From the NCBI GenBank assembly GCA_049296695.1, contig JBAQSX010000183.1, positions 1-64,000 on the forward strand: a stretch of 64,000 bases of DNA, written 5' to 3'. Both the position numbers and the translations under genes were made by a program. Within the stretch, counting starts at the first letter, position 1; every line of letters starts with the position of its first letter. Source of the stretch: UBA10906 sp049296695 (GTDB lineage: Bacteria; Pseudomonadota; Gammaproteobacteria; Methylococcales; Methylomonadaceae). A model generated the notes under the pieces. It saw only the letters and a list, made by a program, of their open reading frames with translations, was not told the DNA's origin and did not search any database. Below, in pieces: positions 43,025-51,687 of the stretch.

Positions 43025-43142
43025 AAGTTACGCAGATGTTGTAAATGTAGGGGCAAATAACATTTGCCCTCAATAACAAACTATTGTTGTCAAGGGGCAA
43101 AAAATATTTTGCCCCTACATTTTTATTATTTTTGCGTAACTT
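43025..43142. mobile_element. 118-bp MITE-like element with AAGTTACGCA ends
   Basis: Outer inverted ends AAGTTACGCA (43025-43034) and TGCGTAACTT (43133-43142) enclose an inner palindrome TGTAGGGGCAAAT ... TTTTGCCCCTACA with TAACAA / TTGTTG at the centre. No coding content. It lies in the 301-bp gap between pilS and sucC. Related copies are at 28964-29076, 60561-60634 and 10784-10835. Whether it is mobile is inferred from structure only. Confidence 0.7.
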
Positions 43143-43239
43143 GAGCTGGCAATAAAAGCATACAAGCCCAGTTGCCTTCGCTAGAATAACCGCCGATGTT
43201 GTCATCATAACTGCATTACTATAAAACCTAGGAGAACTA

Positions 43240-44409
43240 ATGAATATTCATGAATACCAAGCAAAACACTTGTTTGCTCAAGTAGGCATTCCCATTCCAG
43301 CTGGCATTATGGCATCTAGCCCCGAAGATGCAGCGCAAGCCGCGCAAGATTTAGGTGGCGATGCGTGGGTAGTAAAAGCCCAAGTTCACGCAGGTGGCAG
43401 AGGTAAAGTCGGCGGCGTTAAATTAGTCAAATCGGTTGCAGACGTGAGCGCGATTACCAGCGAATTATTAGGCAAACGCTTAGTGACTCAACAAACCGAC
43501 GCACAAGGCTTGCCCATTCATAGCGTATTGATTGAAAAGACTTATCCCATTGCGCGTGAACTGTATTTAAGTTTGATTTTAGACAGAGCCACTGAACGTT
43601 TAATGTTTATCGCCTCAGCGTCTGGTGGTATGGACATTGAAACCGTCGCGCATGAAACCCCTGAAAAAATCCTCACGGTTTCAATTGACCCAGCCGCAGG
43701 TTTGCAAGCTTACGCCTGTCGTAAAGTTGCCTATTGTTTAGGTTTAAAAGGCACGCAACACAAGCAACTGCAAGCTTTAATGCACGGCATGGTGGAGTTA
43801 TTTTTAAGCAAAGATGCCAGCCAAATTGAAATCAATCCGTTAATTGAAACCGCAGACGGCGATTTATTACCGCTCGATGCCAAGATTAACTTTGATGACA
43901 ACGCCTTAGGTTTGCATCCCGACATTTTAGCCATGAAAGACCCCGCGCAAGAAGACGACAAAGAAAACGAAGCGCAACGTTTTGGTTTAAATTACATCAC
44001 CTTAGAAGGTAATATCGGTTGTATGGTCAATGGCGCAGGTTTAGCAATGGCGACTATGGATTTAGTCAAACTCAAAGGTGGGCAACCTGCTAACTTTTTG
44101 GACGTAGGCGGCGGCACCAATGTGGAAAAAGTCTGCGAAGCCTTTAAGTTAATTCTTTCAGATTCTAGCGTTAAAGCAGTATTGGTGAATATTTTTGGCG
44201 GGATTGTGCGTTGTGATGTGATTGCCCAAGGTATTTTGGAGGCAATCAAACAAATCCATGTCAGTGTGCCAGTCGTGGTACGCCTAGAAGGCACTAACGT
44301 AGAAGAAGGTAGAGCTTTACTGACAGGTACTGGCTTGAACATTATCGCGTCAGATAATTTAGCCCACGCCGCCGAGCAGGCTGTGGCATTAGCGGAGGCT
44401 GTAGCATGA
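43240..44409 (+). CDS. sucC: Succinyl-CoA synthetase beta subunit
   Basis: A 389-residue ADP-forming beta subunit of the TCA enzyme converting succinyl-CoA to succinate with ATP synthesis. ATP-grasp start MNIHEYQAKHLFAQ, VVKAQVHAGGRGKVGGVKL, IEINPLIETADGDLLPLDAK and the C-terminal GGTNVEKVCEAF and FGGIVRCDVIAQGI. A strong TAGGAG ribosome site precedes the ATG, and the gene overlaps sucD by 4 bp. Malate-CoA ligase subunits look similar, but nothing here suggests a serine-cycle operon. Confidence 0.93.
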   Translation: MNIHEYQAKHLFAQVGIPIPAGIMASSPEDAAQAAQDLGGDAWVVKAQVHAGGRGKVGGVKLVKSVADVSAITSELLGKRLVTQQTDAQGLPIHSVLIEKTYPIARELYLSLILDRATERLMFIASASGGMDIETVAHETPEKILTVSIDPAAGLQAYACRKVAYCLGLKGTQHKQLQALMHGMVELFLSKDASQIEINPLIETADGDLLPLDAKINFDDNALGLHPDILAMKDPAQEDDKENEAQRFGLNYITLEGNIGCMVNGAGLAMATMDLVKLKGGQPANFLDVGGGTNVEKVCEAFKLILSDSSVKAVLVNIFGGIVRCDVIAQGILEAIKQIHVSVPVVVRLEGTNVEEGRALLTGTGLNIIASDNLAHAAEQAVALAEAVA

Positions 44410-45272
44410 GCATCTTAATTGATAACAACACCAAAGTGATTTGCCAAGGTTTTACAGGCAAACAAGGCACATTCCACTCGCAACAAGCCTTAGATTACGG
44501 CACAAAGTTAGTCGGTGGTGTCACCCCTGAACGCGGCGGTTCTGAGCATTTGGGCTTACCTGTGTTTAACACCGTACAAGATGCGGTCGATTCAACTGGC
44601 GCGACCGCTAGCGTTATCTATGTGCCACCGTTTTATGCCGCCGATGCCATTTTAGAAGCGGTTGATGCTGGCATTGAACTCATCGTCTGCATTACCGAAG
44701 GCATACCGACTTTGCAAATGCTCCGCGTGAAAGCCGCCATGAAAAACTCTGGCGCGTTACTGATAGGCCCTAATTGCCCCGGCATTATTACCCCTGACCA
44801 ATGCAAAATCGGCATTATGCCCGCCAAGATTCATTTAGCGGGAAGCATTGGCATTGTGTCGCGCTCTGGCACGTTGACTTATGAATCAGTGCATCAAACC
44901 ACCGCGCAAGGTTTAGGACAAAGCACTTGCGTGGGCATTGGTGGCGACCCGATTCACGGCATGAACTTTGTTGATGTACTCAGCCGTTTTCAAGCCGATG
45001 AGCAAACCAAAGGCATTGTTATGGTTGGTGAAATTGGCGGTCATGAAGAAGAAGATGCCGCTGATTATATTAAAGCCCATGTCACTAAACCTGTGGTTGC
45101 CTATATTGCAGGGCAAACCGCACCTGCGGGTAAGCGTATGGGTCATGCTGGCGCGATTGTTACAGGTGGCAAAGGCACGGCTGAGGGTAAAATTGCCGCT
45201 TTAAAAGCGGCTGGTATTGAAGTGGTCAGTTCGCCCACTGATATTGGCGAGGCAATGAAGGGTTGTTTATAA
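44406..45272 (+). CDS. sucD: Succinyl-CoA synthetase alpha subunit
   Basis: A 288-residue alpha subunit with the CoA-binding N-terminal fold (KVICQGFTGKQGTFHSQQA), GPNCPGIITP and the phosphohistidine motif GHAGAIVTGGKGTAEGK. It overlaps sucC by ATGA, so both are co-translated. Palindromes at 45280 and 45325 follow immediately and probably end transcription. Full length. Confidence 0.95.
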   Translation: MSILIDNNTKVICQGFTGKQGTFHSQQALDYGTKLVGGVTPERGGSEHLGLPVFNTVQDAVDSTGATASVIYVPPFYAADAILEAVDAGIELIVCITEGIPTLQMLRVKAAMKNSGALLIGPNCPGIITPDQCKIGIMPAKIHLAGSIGIVSRSGTLTYESVHQTTAQGLGQSTCVGIGGDPIHGMNFVDVLSRFQADEQTKGIVMVGEIGGHEEEDAADYIKAHVTKPVVAYIAGQTAPAGKRMGHAGAIVTGGKGTAEGKIAALKAAGIEVVSSPTDIGEAMKGCL

Positions 45273-45279
45273 GTTAAGC

Positions 45280-45303
45280 GGAGTACAAAGCTAGCTTTGT
45301 ACT
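45280..45303. repeat. GTACAAAGCTAGCTTTGTAC palindrome
   Basis: A 20-bp perfect palindrome starting 8 bp after sucD. Sister units are at 45390-45412 and 46373-46397. The sequence is a variant of the core of the 115-bp MITE, with GTAC in place of GTTC/GAAC. Confidence 0.7.
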
Positions 45304-45324
45304 TTAAATAATCCAACATAAAAA

Positions 45325-45359
45325 AAGACCTGACAGGTTTTTAAAACCTGTCAGGTCTT
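45325..45359. terminator. sucCD terminator / ACCTGACAGGT palindrome
   Basis: A 17-bp stem: AAGACCTGACAGGTTTTT pairs with AAAACCTGTCAGGTCTT, with A- and T-rich flanks. A related hairpin ends the GH19 gene at 59112-59146, so this is a repeated unit used as a terminator. Confidence 0.65.
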
Positions 45360-45389
45360 ATAGTTTGCTAAACTAATAATGCGATAAAT

Positions 45390-45412
45390 GTACAAACCTA
45401 GGTTTGTACTCC
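45390..45412. repeat. GTACAAACCTAGGTTTGTAC palindrome, upstream of DUF2971
   Basis: A 20-bp perfect palindrome 33 bp before the DUF2971 start codon. The matching unit at 46373 lies just after that gene, so the gene is bracketed. Confidence 0.7.
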
Positions 45413-45445
45413 TGTTTTTTAATTAACACGATTAGGTATTACTTT

Positions 45446-46345
45446 ATGACAGAAAATAAAACAGTAGAAAATAATGATTTATACCATTACACCACGCAAG
45501 AAGGTTTAATCGGTATTCTTGAAAGCAATTGTTTATGGGCGACGCATTATAAGTTCTTAAATGATTATTCTGAAATGGTCAGTGTAAAAGAAAAGATATT
45601 TGAATTTTATAAAAATATGCTTTCCCACAATCAAAAAATTAATAATGATGAAACTATATTACATATTAATTCTATAATTAATAAAAACACAGCAAATGAA
45701 ATTACACATAATTTTGTAAAATTTGTTGAAGGACAAGAATTTTATATTGCATCATTTTGTGAACAGCATAGTAAAAATGATAGCTATATTAATGAAAATG
45801 GATTATTAAGTCAGTGGAGAGCATACGGTGGTAATGGAGGATATGCTCTTATTTTTAATAAAGATAAATTAGAAGAATTGATAAATAACACAAAGATTAT
45901 TCCAATAAAACTTAAAGAAGTTATTTACAGCGATGATTTTGAATTGGACAGTTATCACAATTCATTGTCAAAAACAGAATTAGACAATACTGATTATTTT
46001 GTAGATTTAGCGACAAAATATAAAAACTGTGGCTTTAAAGAAGAAAGAGAATTTAGAATTGTTGCTCGTTTATGTCCACCTATTACTATTCTTGAAAGAA
46101 AAGTTAATATTCTTAAAAGAAAGTTTCGTTGTAATAATGGCGAGCAAATTCCTTATATTGAATTATTTAATCCTTCCAATCCTACAATATTTCCTACAGC
46201 ATCAACTTTACCAATAGAAAAAATAATCGTAGGCCCGCACAAAGACAAAGAAGCCCGTGCCACTTGGTTAAAAGTAAAACTAGCCAGTATTGATAGAAGC
46301 GATATTGAAGTCACCGTCTCAAAAATTCCGTTTGTTGGGCGATAG
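45446..46345 (+). CDS. DUF2971 family protein
   Basis: A 299-residue DUF2971 protein. It begins DLYHYTTQEGLIGILESNCL, with WATHYKFLNDYSE, then YIASFCEQHSKND, GLLSQWRAYGGNGGYALIF, and near the end FKEERE plus KIIVGPHKD. This group is often found near defence or mobile genes and may be related to ADP-ribosyltransferase-like folds; its role is not settled. The ATG at 45446 was chosen over an upstream start that runs into a palindrome. It is more AT-rich than the sucD and suhB neighbours. Confidence 0.75.
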   Translation: MTENKTVENNDLYHYTTQEGLIGILESNCLWATHYKFLNDYSEMVSVKEKIFEFYKNMLSHNQKINNDETILHINSIINKNTANEITHNFVKFVEGQEFYIASFCEQHSKNDSYINENGLLSQWRAYGGNGGYALIFNKDKLEELINNTKIIPIKLKEVIYSDDFELDSYHNSLSKTELDNTDYFVDLATKYKNCGFKEEREFRIVARLCPPITILERKVNILKRKFRCNNGEQIPYIELFNPSNPTIFPTASTLPIEKIIVGPHKDKEARATWLKVKLASIDRSDIEVTVSKIPFVGR

Positions 46346-46372
46346 TTTATTATTGATTGGCAACTAATGATT

Positions 46373-46397
46373 GGAGTACAAACCTAGATTTGTACTC
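46373..46397. repeat. GTACAAACCTAGATTTGTAC palindrome, downstream of DUF2971
   Basis: One mismatch from the unit at 45390. It sits 27 bp after the DUF2971 stop. The stretch that follows contains TTGTTGTCACAACAAG, another palindrome resembling the words near 81 and 11430. Confidence 0.6.
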
Positions 46398-46441
46398 GAT
46401 TGTTCAATATTATAATTAACTTTGTTGTCACAACAAGTTTA

Positions 46442-47239
46442 CTATTTCAATCTATCAGTCACATGTGGTTGAATTAACGCATACATTAATTGGTGCATTT
46501 TAGGACTGCCAGCAATCACATTGCCCGATTCAAGATAATTATCATTAAAAGAAAAATCAGTCACTACACCGCCTGCTTCTTTAATTAATAAAATGCCCGC
46601 CGCCATGTCCCATTCCATAATACCAATTTCCCAAAAACCATCTAAGCGACCAGCGGCAATATAGGCCAAATCTAAAGCCGCCGCGCCCGCACGGCGAATA
46701 CCTGCGCATTCAGTCGTTAAAGCGCGAAACATGCCCACATAAGCATCAAGATGGATGTCAGTTTTAAACGGAAAGCCCGTACCGAGCAACGCGCCTTTTA
46801 AACTATTGGGTTGGGTGACGCGCAAACGACGATTATTGAGCATCGCGCCGCCGCCACGTTTAGCAGTGAACAATTCATCACGCAAGGGGTCATACACAAC
46901 TGCAACTTCTAATTTACCTTTTATTTTCAAGGCAATAGAGACGCAATATTGGGGAAAGCCATGTAAAAAGTTAGTCGTGCCATCCAACGGATCAATCACC
47001 CAAACATAATCATTACCTTCATGAGAACCGCTTTCTTCAGCAAGAATAGCGTGATCGGGATAAGCGGTGCGAATGATATTAATAATTTCGCGCTCAGCGG
47101 CTCTGTCCACTTCGCTGGCATAATCATTTTTACCTTTTTGGTCAATGCGTAATTGACCGATACTGTCTGCTGAACGCAGAATTAAATCACCCGCGCTACG
47201 AGCGGCGCGAATGGCAATGTTTAACATGGGTTGTTGCAT
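46442..47239 (-). CDS. suhB: Inositol-1-monophosphatase
   Basis: A 265-residue Mg-dependent phosphatase. Metal-site motifs are AEESG, WVIDPLDGTTNFLHGFP and EWDMAAGILLIKEAGG. In E. coli SuhB also joins the rRNA antitermination complex. Length is typical. It is divergent from the metallophosphatase gene 130 bp away. Confidence 0.93.
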   Translation of the reverse strand: MQQPMLNIAIRAARSAGDLILRSADSIGQLRIDQKGKNDYASEVDRAAEREIINIIRTAYPDHAILAEESGSHEGNDYVWVIDPLDGTTNFLHGFPQYCVSIALKIKGKLEVAVVYDPLRDELFTAKRGGGAMLNNRRLRVTQPNSLKGALLGTGFPFKTDIHLDAYVGMFRALTTECAGIRRAGAAALDLAYIAAGRLDGFWEIGIMEWDMAAGILLIKEAGGVVTDFSFNDNYLESGNVIAGSPKMHQLMYALIQPHVTDRLK

Positions 47240-47369
47240 AACTTGAATTTTATAATGAGCAAAAAAAACATCATAACATAGCTTGTTTTGACTCTCTTAC
47301 TCAAAACAGACGGTTGTCTTAACAGAAGAAAAAAAGCTATAGTAAAGCTTGTGTTTTATAAGAGGTTAT

Positions 47370-48152
47370 GTGTCGTTGAAAAAATTTATTACTAAATTAT
47401 GGGGCAGTAAAAAACAAAGAATTAAACCCTTGTTACCTGAAAATACGCGGGTTTATTGCATTGGTGATGTGCATGGTTGTTATGATTTACTGCAAACATT
47501 GATGACGCGTATCAAAGAAGATGCTGAAAACTTTAGCGGACGAATCATTATTATTTATCTGGGCGATTTTATCGATAGAGGTCGTTTTTCTAAAGAAGTT
47601 ATCGATTTTATTCTGAATGATAAATTAGCAAAGGTTGAATATATTTATTTACGCGGTAATCATGAACAAACCTTACTTGATTTTTTACAAGAAGAATCTG
47701 TCGCACGCTCTTGGCTGGCTTATGGTGGTTTAGCCACGTTGGCGAGTTATAATGTGCATCTCACTAAAATACCTAGCAAAGTTGATGATTTTTTGAACTT
47801 GCAACGGCAATTGCGTGACAATTTACCAGCAAGCCATTATCGTTTTTTTAGTGAAACCCGCTTGTATTACACTATTGGGGAATATTTTTTTGTTCATGCG
47901 GGTATTAATCCGTTTTATTCACTGGCTAAACAAAGACCCGAAGAAATGTTGTGGATTCGAGATGAATTTCTCTATTACAACAAACCTTATGAAAAAATCA
48001 TTGTACATGGTCATACTATTACCGACTCACCTGTATTATTTGCTCATCGTATTGGTATTGATACGGGTGCGTTTGCATCGGGTATATTAACGTGTTTAGT
48101 ATTAGAAAATGACCAACAACGATTAATTCAAACTGCCCCGCTTGTTTATTAG
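47370..48152 (+). CDS. Calcineurin-like metallophosphoesterase (ApaH/PrpE-like)
   Basis: A phosphoesterase of about 260 residues. Metal ligands are in YCIGDVHGCYDLL, YLGDFIDRG, LRGNHE and the later IIVHGHTIT. It fits the serine/threonine phosphatase/diadenosine tetraphosphatase subgroup. The GTG at 47370 was chosen for its AAGAGG site; a TTG seven codons upstream lacks one. It is first in a run with DUF4124, SDR and AMP-ligase genes with gaps of 11, 2 and 66 bp. Confidence 0.82.
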   Translation: MSLKKFITKLWGSKKQRIKPLLPENTRVYCIGDVHGCYDLLQTLMTRIKEDAENFSGRIIIIYLGDFIDRGRFSKEVIDFILNDKLAKVEYIYLRGNHEQTLLDFLQEESVARSWLAYGGLATLASYNVHLTKIPSKVDDFLNLQRQLRDNLPASHYRFFSETRLYYTIGEYFFVHAGINPFYSLAKQRPEEMLWIRDEFLYYNKPYEKIIVHGHTITDSPVLFAHRIGIDTGAFASGILTCLVLENDQQRLIQTAPLVY

Positions 48153-48163
48153 GATGCTATGAA

Positions 48164-48754
48164 ATGAAGCTTATTCGTTGTTTTATTGTACTCAATTTTA
48201 TTACCTTTCCTGCTATTGCCGAAGTTTATAAATGTACTAATGCCGCAGGTAATACCGTCTATAGTGCGTCAACTTGTCCTGTGGGTTATAGCAATATTGA
48301 AATCAATTTAAGTACAGGCAGTCATATCGATCTTGATGCACAAAAAAATAAACCTGATTTAGAACAAGAGCGACAATTAATTGAATTAAAAAAACAAGCC
48401 CAACAACAACAGCAAGCCGAAAAATTACAAGCGCAATGGAAACAACATGCTTTAGATGAAAGCGCGAAAAATCAGTTTTTAGTTAAAAATAATCCCCAGC
48501 AATTTTCCGCTTTTGCCATTCCACCTTATTCACCTGATAATTTACCTGATTTAGTCAAAGATTATTCAGATCGATTACCTGATATTGAACGATTGAGACG
48601 CTTAGCGGCTAATAAAGCTTTAGAGTCTAAACAATGTGATCGGGTAGAAAATGATGAATTAGATGGCCGTAGTCATAAAGATGTATTAATGTTTACCGTT
48701 AATTGTAGTAGTGGAAAAACCTTTCATTTTAGCGAACAGGAATTGGGTAATTAA
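48164..48754 (+). CDS. DUF4124 exported protein
   Basis: A 196-residue protein with a signal peptide (LIRCFIVLNFITFPAIA) and an N-terminal DUF4124 domain: EVYKCTNAAGNTVYSASTCP, with the two conserved Cys. A Gln/Lys-rich coiled coil (about 70-110) and a C-terminal domain with a Cys pair (KQCDRVEND, TVNCSSGKT) follow. DUF4124 proteins are periplasmic and of unknown role. It lies between the metallophosphatase and SDR genes. Confidence 0.8.
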   Translation: MKLIRCFIVLNFITFPAIAEVYKCTNAAGNTVYSASTCPVGYSNIEINLSTGSHIDLDAQKNKPDLEQERQLIELKKQAQQQQQAEKLQAQWKQHALDESAKNQFLVKNNPQQFSAFAIPPYSPDNLPDLVKDYSDRLPDIERLRRLAANKALESKQCDRVENDELDGRSHKDVLMFTVNCSSGKTFHFSEQELGN

Positions 48755-48756
48755 TA

Positions 48757-49593
48757 ATGGATATAATGGCAAGGAAAACAATTTTAATTACAGGTTGCTC
48801 TTCGGGTATTGGTTATACCACCGCGTTGCTTTTAAAAGAACGTGGTCATGAAGTAATTGTCAGTGCGCGTAAAGCCGATGACGTAGCACGATTGCAATTA
48901 GATGGTTTCACGGCTTTGCAATTAGATTTAAATAATAGTGTTAGCATTCGCAATGCCGTTGATAAATTATTAGAAATAACTCAAGGACGATGCGATGCTT
49001 TATTTAATAATGCCGCTTTTGGTCAGCCGGGGGCAGTGGAAGATTTAAGTCGTGAGGCATTGCGTTTTCAATTTGAAACCAATTTATTTGGCACGCATGA
49101 ATTAACTAATCTATTAATTCCTGTCATGCGTAATCAAGGATATGGACGCATTATTTATAATAGTTCTATTTTAGGTATAGTGGCTATGCGTTATCGTGGC
49201 GCGTATAACGCCAGTAAATATGCGTTGGAAGGTTTAGCCGATACTTTACGTTTAGAATTACACGGCACAGGGATTCAAATTTCTTTAATAGAACCCGGTC
49301 CTATATTGAGTGATTTTAGAAAAAACGCGCTGGCTTTATATAAAAATAATATCGACACTTCGGCTAGTTTTCATAAAACGGCCTATCAGGCGATGGAAAA
49401 TCGTTTGCAAACCGAAGGAGCGGCGGTGCGTTTTACCCTACCTGCTCAAGCGGTCAGTGAAAAAGTCATTCACGCACTGGAGGCAAAACGCGCCAAAGCC
49501 CATTATTATGTTACTTTTCCCGCGCATTTATTTGCAATTCTTAAACGTTTATTGCCAACTGTTTTATTAGATATGCTATTAAGAAAAGTTTAA
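48757..49593 (+). CDS. Short-chain dehydrogenase/reductase
   Basis: A 278-residue classical SDR. Cofactor motif TGCSSGIGYTTA, NNAA motif in LFNNAAFGQPG, catalytic Ser in NSSILGIV and YxxxK as AYNASKYALEG. The Arg in SARKAD after strand 2 suggests NADP. The C-terminal end is hydrophobic (LFAILKRLLPTVLLDMLLRK), as in SDRs acting on lipids. It starts 2 bp after the DUF4124 stop. Confidence 0.87.
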   Translation: MDIMARKTILITGCSSGIGYTTALLLKERGHEVIVSARKADDVARLQLDGFTALQLDLNNSVSIRNAVDKLLEITQGRCDALFNNAAFGQPGAVEDLSREALRFQFETNLFGTHELTNLLIPVMRNQGYGRIIYNSSILGIVAMRYRGAYNASKYALEGLADTLRLELHGTGIQISLIEPGPILSDFRKNALALYKNNIDTSASFHKTAYQAMENRLQTEGAAVRFTLPAQAVSEKVIHALEAKRAKAHYYVTFPAHLFAILKRLLPTVLLDMLLRKV

Positions 49594-49659
49594 AAGATAG
49601 CATATTATGTTTTATAAAAACTTGATTGTTATTTTTTTTAAAATTAAATCTATTTTTGT

Positions 49660-50940
49660 ATGAAATTTATGAAAAATAACAAAGTTTTTTTAGCCACTTT
49701 AGAAGATATAAAGCAATCAACTTTTCTTCCTAGCGAGCAATTACAAGCATTACAATTAAAAAAATTAAAATTGCTTTTACAGCGAGCTATTGATTATGTT
49801 CCCTTATATAGTCAATATTATCATCAGCATGTAGATTTAATTAAAAATTTACAGTCTATTGATGAATTATGGCATTTACCTGCTATCAGTAAAGAAGATT
49901 TTATTAACGCGGGTGCAAACAATTATATTGATAGCCGCCGTAATTTGACTAATTTAATACAGGTCACTACCAGTGGTTCATTGGGAAAAGCAATGGATTT
50001 ATACGCAACGCCGTTTGAAAACTTAACGCGGCGCGGTGTATTCTGGGCGGCGTGGATGTGGCGGATTAATACAAGTGATCGGTTATTTTGTATGGCCGCA
50101 CCGCATTTGGATTTTAAACATCAATTTGTGCCTAATGTTTTTATTCCCACCCTAATGCCAGCCGATGAAGTGCGCGCACGTTTTTTAGAATTTCAACCCA
50201 CCGTCTTATTAGGTTCAGTGGAAGCGATTGCCTTATTAGCGCGTGATTTACGGCAACACAATATTGTTAATCAATCAGTGCGTAATATTTTTCCTTTTGG
50301 ACAAACCCTCACGCCATTTTTAAAAGCAATGATTCGTGAAAGTTTTAATGGTGACATATTTAATTTATACGGCGCGATGGAAACGAATTGGATAGCTTAT
50401 GAATGTGAATATCACGATGGTTTGCATATTCCAATGGATCGCAATATTGTACAAATCGCTAAACTTAACCAACCCAATCAAGCCGCAGAATCGGGCGAGG
50501 TAGGCGAGGTGATTGTGACCTCGTTGACCCGCTGGACAATGCCTTTTATTCGTTATCGTTTATTTGATGTGGCATCGCTGGATTCAAGCCCGTGTCCTTG
50601 TGGCCGCACTACACCGCGTTTGAAGACCATAGAAGGCAGAGTTCACGATTTTTTGATAGCCATGTCGGGTCATTGGGTATCACCCGGTGCGATAGCGACT
50701 GATTTAGCACACGGTCGCGATGCAATACTAGATCATCGTATTGTGCAAGAAACACCAACAAAGGTAAAAGTGTGGATTGTACCAGCGGCGCATTTTGACG
50801 ACCAAGAGCGGCAACATATTGTTGAAGTGATAACACAGTATCTTGGCAAAATGCAGATTGAAATTGAATTAGTAACCCAAATTCCGCGTGATTCCTCTGG
50901 CAAACGCCGCCGTGTTTATCGTGCTTTTTTAACATCATGA
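49660..50940 (+). CDS. PaaK-like adenylate-forming ligase
   Basis: A 426-residue member of the phenylacetate-CoA ligase/coenzyme F390 synthetase group. The P-loop-like VTTSGSLGKAMDLY, LYGAMETNWIAYEC (adenine region), TSLTRWTMPFIRYRLFDVA and a zinc-type DSSPCPCGRTTPRL are visible. The C-terminal lysine region ends in IPRDSSGKRRRVYR. The substrate acid is unknown. With the SDR upstream it may modify a lipid or an aryl acid. Confidence 0.8.
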   Translation: MKFMKNNKVFLATLEDIKQSTFLPSEQLQALQLKKLKLLLQRAIDYVPLYSQYYHQHVDLIKNLQSIDELWHLPAISKEDFINAGANNYIDSRRNLTNLIQVTTSGSLGKAMDLYATPFENLTRRGVFWAAWMWRINTSDRLFCMAAPHLDFKHQFVPNVFIPTLMPADEVRARFLEFQPTVLLGSVEAIALLARDLRQHNIVNQSVRNIFPFGQTLTPFLKAMIRESFNGDIFNLYGAMETNWIAYECEYHDGLHIPMDRNIVQIAKLNQPNQAAESGEVGEVIVTSLTRWTMPFIRYRLFDVASLDSSPCPCGRTTPRLKTIEGRVHDFLIAMSGHWVSPGAIATDLAHGRDAILDHRIVQETPTKVKVWIVPAAHFDDQERQHIVEVITQYLGKMQIEIELVTQIPRDSSGKRRRVYRAFLTS

Positions 50941-51072
50941 AAATACCAGTTTCTTAGCAAGCCAAGCTCTTCACCTACGCAATAACACTGTTACTTCCCG
51001 CACCGCCTGAAGACAAGCCAGTAAAAATCCATTAGTGTGGCTAAAAAAATTAAGAAAACTTACTAAAAAAAG

Positions 51073-51101
51073 TTGACGACAGCTAAACTCCTCGTTATCA
51101 T
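51073..51101 (+). promoter_or_regulatory. Promoter of the Pro-Arg-His tRNA operon
   Basis: TTGACG (51073-51078) and TATCAT (51096-51101) with a 17-bp spacer, 54 bp before the first tRNA. The match to sigma-70 consensus is strong and the spacing ideal. No gene lies in the 215-bp stretch before the tRNAs. Confidence 0.7.
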
Positions 51102-51155
51102 AGACAGCTCTTCGCAGATGACTTAAATTTTAGAGTCAACAAGCCGTAGAGACAT

Positions 51156-51232
51156 CGGGGTGTAGCGCAGTCTGGTAGCGCGCCTGCTTTGGGAGCAGGA
51201 TGTCGGGGGTTCGAATCCCTCCACCCCGACCA
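51156..51232 (+). tRNA. tRNA-Pro (UGG)
   Basis: A 77-nt cloverleaf with encoded CCA. Acceptor CGGGGTG pairs perfectly with CACCCCG. Anticodon loop TTTGGGA gives UGG. T loop TTCGAAT. First of three tRNAs. Confidence 0.96.
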
Positions 51233-51236
51233 CCTT

Positions 51237-51313
51237 GCGCTTGTAGCTCAACTGGATAGAGCACCAGCCTTCTAAGCTGGGGGTCGCAGGTTCGAGTCCT
51301 GCCAAGCGCGCCA
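51237..51313 (+). tRNA. tRNA-Arg (UCU)
   Basis: A 77-nt cloverleaf with encoded CCA, four bases after tRNA-Pro. Acceptor GCGCTTG / CAAGCGC is perfect. The loop CTTCTAA gives anticodon UCU. Confidence 0.96.
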
Positions 51314-51348
51314 TCTCTCAAGTATCCCACGTTAAACCGCCATATTAT

Positions 51349-51425
51349 GGTGATCGTAGCTCAGTTGGTAGAGTCCCGGATTGTGATTCCGGTTGTCGCG
51401 GGTTCGAGCCCCGTCGTTCACCCCA
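51349..51425 (+). tRNA. tRNA-His (GUG)
   Basis: A 77-nt cloverleaf including the extra G(-1) opposite C73 and an encoded CCA. Anticodon loop TTGTGAT gives GUG. Acceptor GTGATCG / CGTTCAC has a U5-U68 mismatch, and the T stem ends in a G-U pair. No terminator is obvious downstream. Confidence 0.94.
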
Positions 51426-51687
51426 CTCCTGTTAAATCCTCGTTTAGTTTTATTTCTTAAAGTACTCTAGTTTCGCCTCCTTCCAATCATTATTGGACTA
51501 ATTATTATTTAAGTTTAACGGCTTAAATTAAAATTTCATCATTGCTAAATTACATCAAGCAAATTGATACGCGCCGTTTATTGCCCGCTATTTTGATTAC
51601 AGCTATAGCTTTGCCATGCCCACAAGGTACTGATTACATTTCATGCTATAGTTTGCGCCAGTTTAAACCCTTTTTCTGGACTATCTT

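Noticed and set aside
42987..43208. A 73-residue minus-strand frame between pilS and sucC.
   Set aside because: It reads through the MITE-like repeat at 43025-43142 and has no ribosome site.
51123..51330. Two open frames on the minus strand across the tRNA genes (63 and 64 residues).
   Set aside because: They are antisense to tRNA-Pro and tRNA-Arg and arise from conserved cloverleaf sequence; such frames are commonly mis-annotated.
51426..51687. A possible yybP-ykoY riboswitch ahead of the TerC-type gene.
   Set aside because: I could not find the conserved loop sequences of that manganese riboswitch in the 262-bp stretch.
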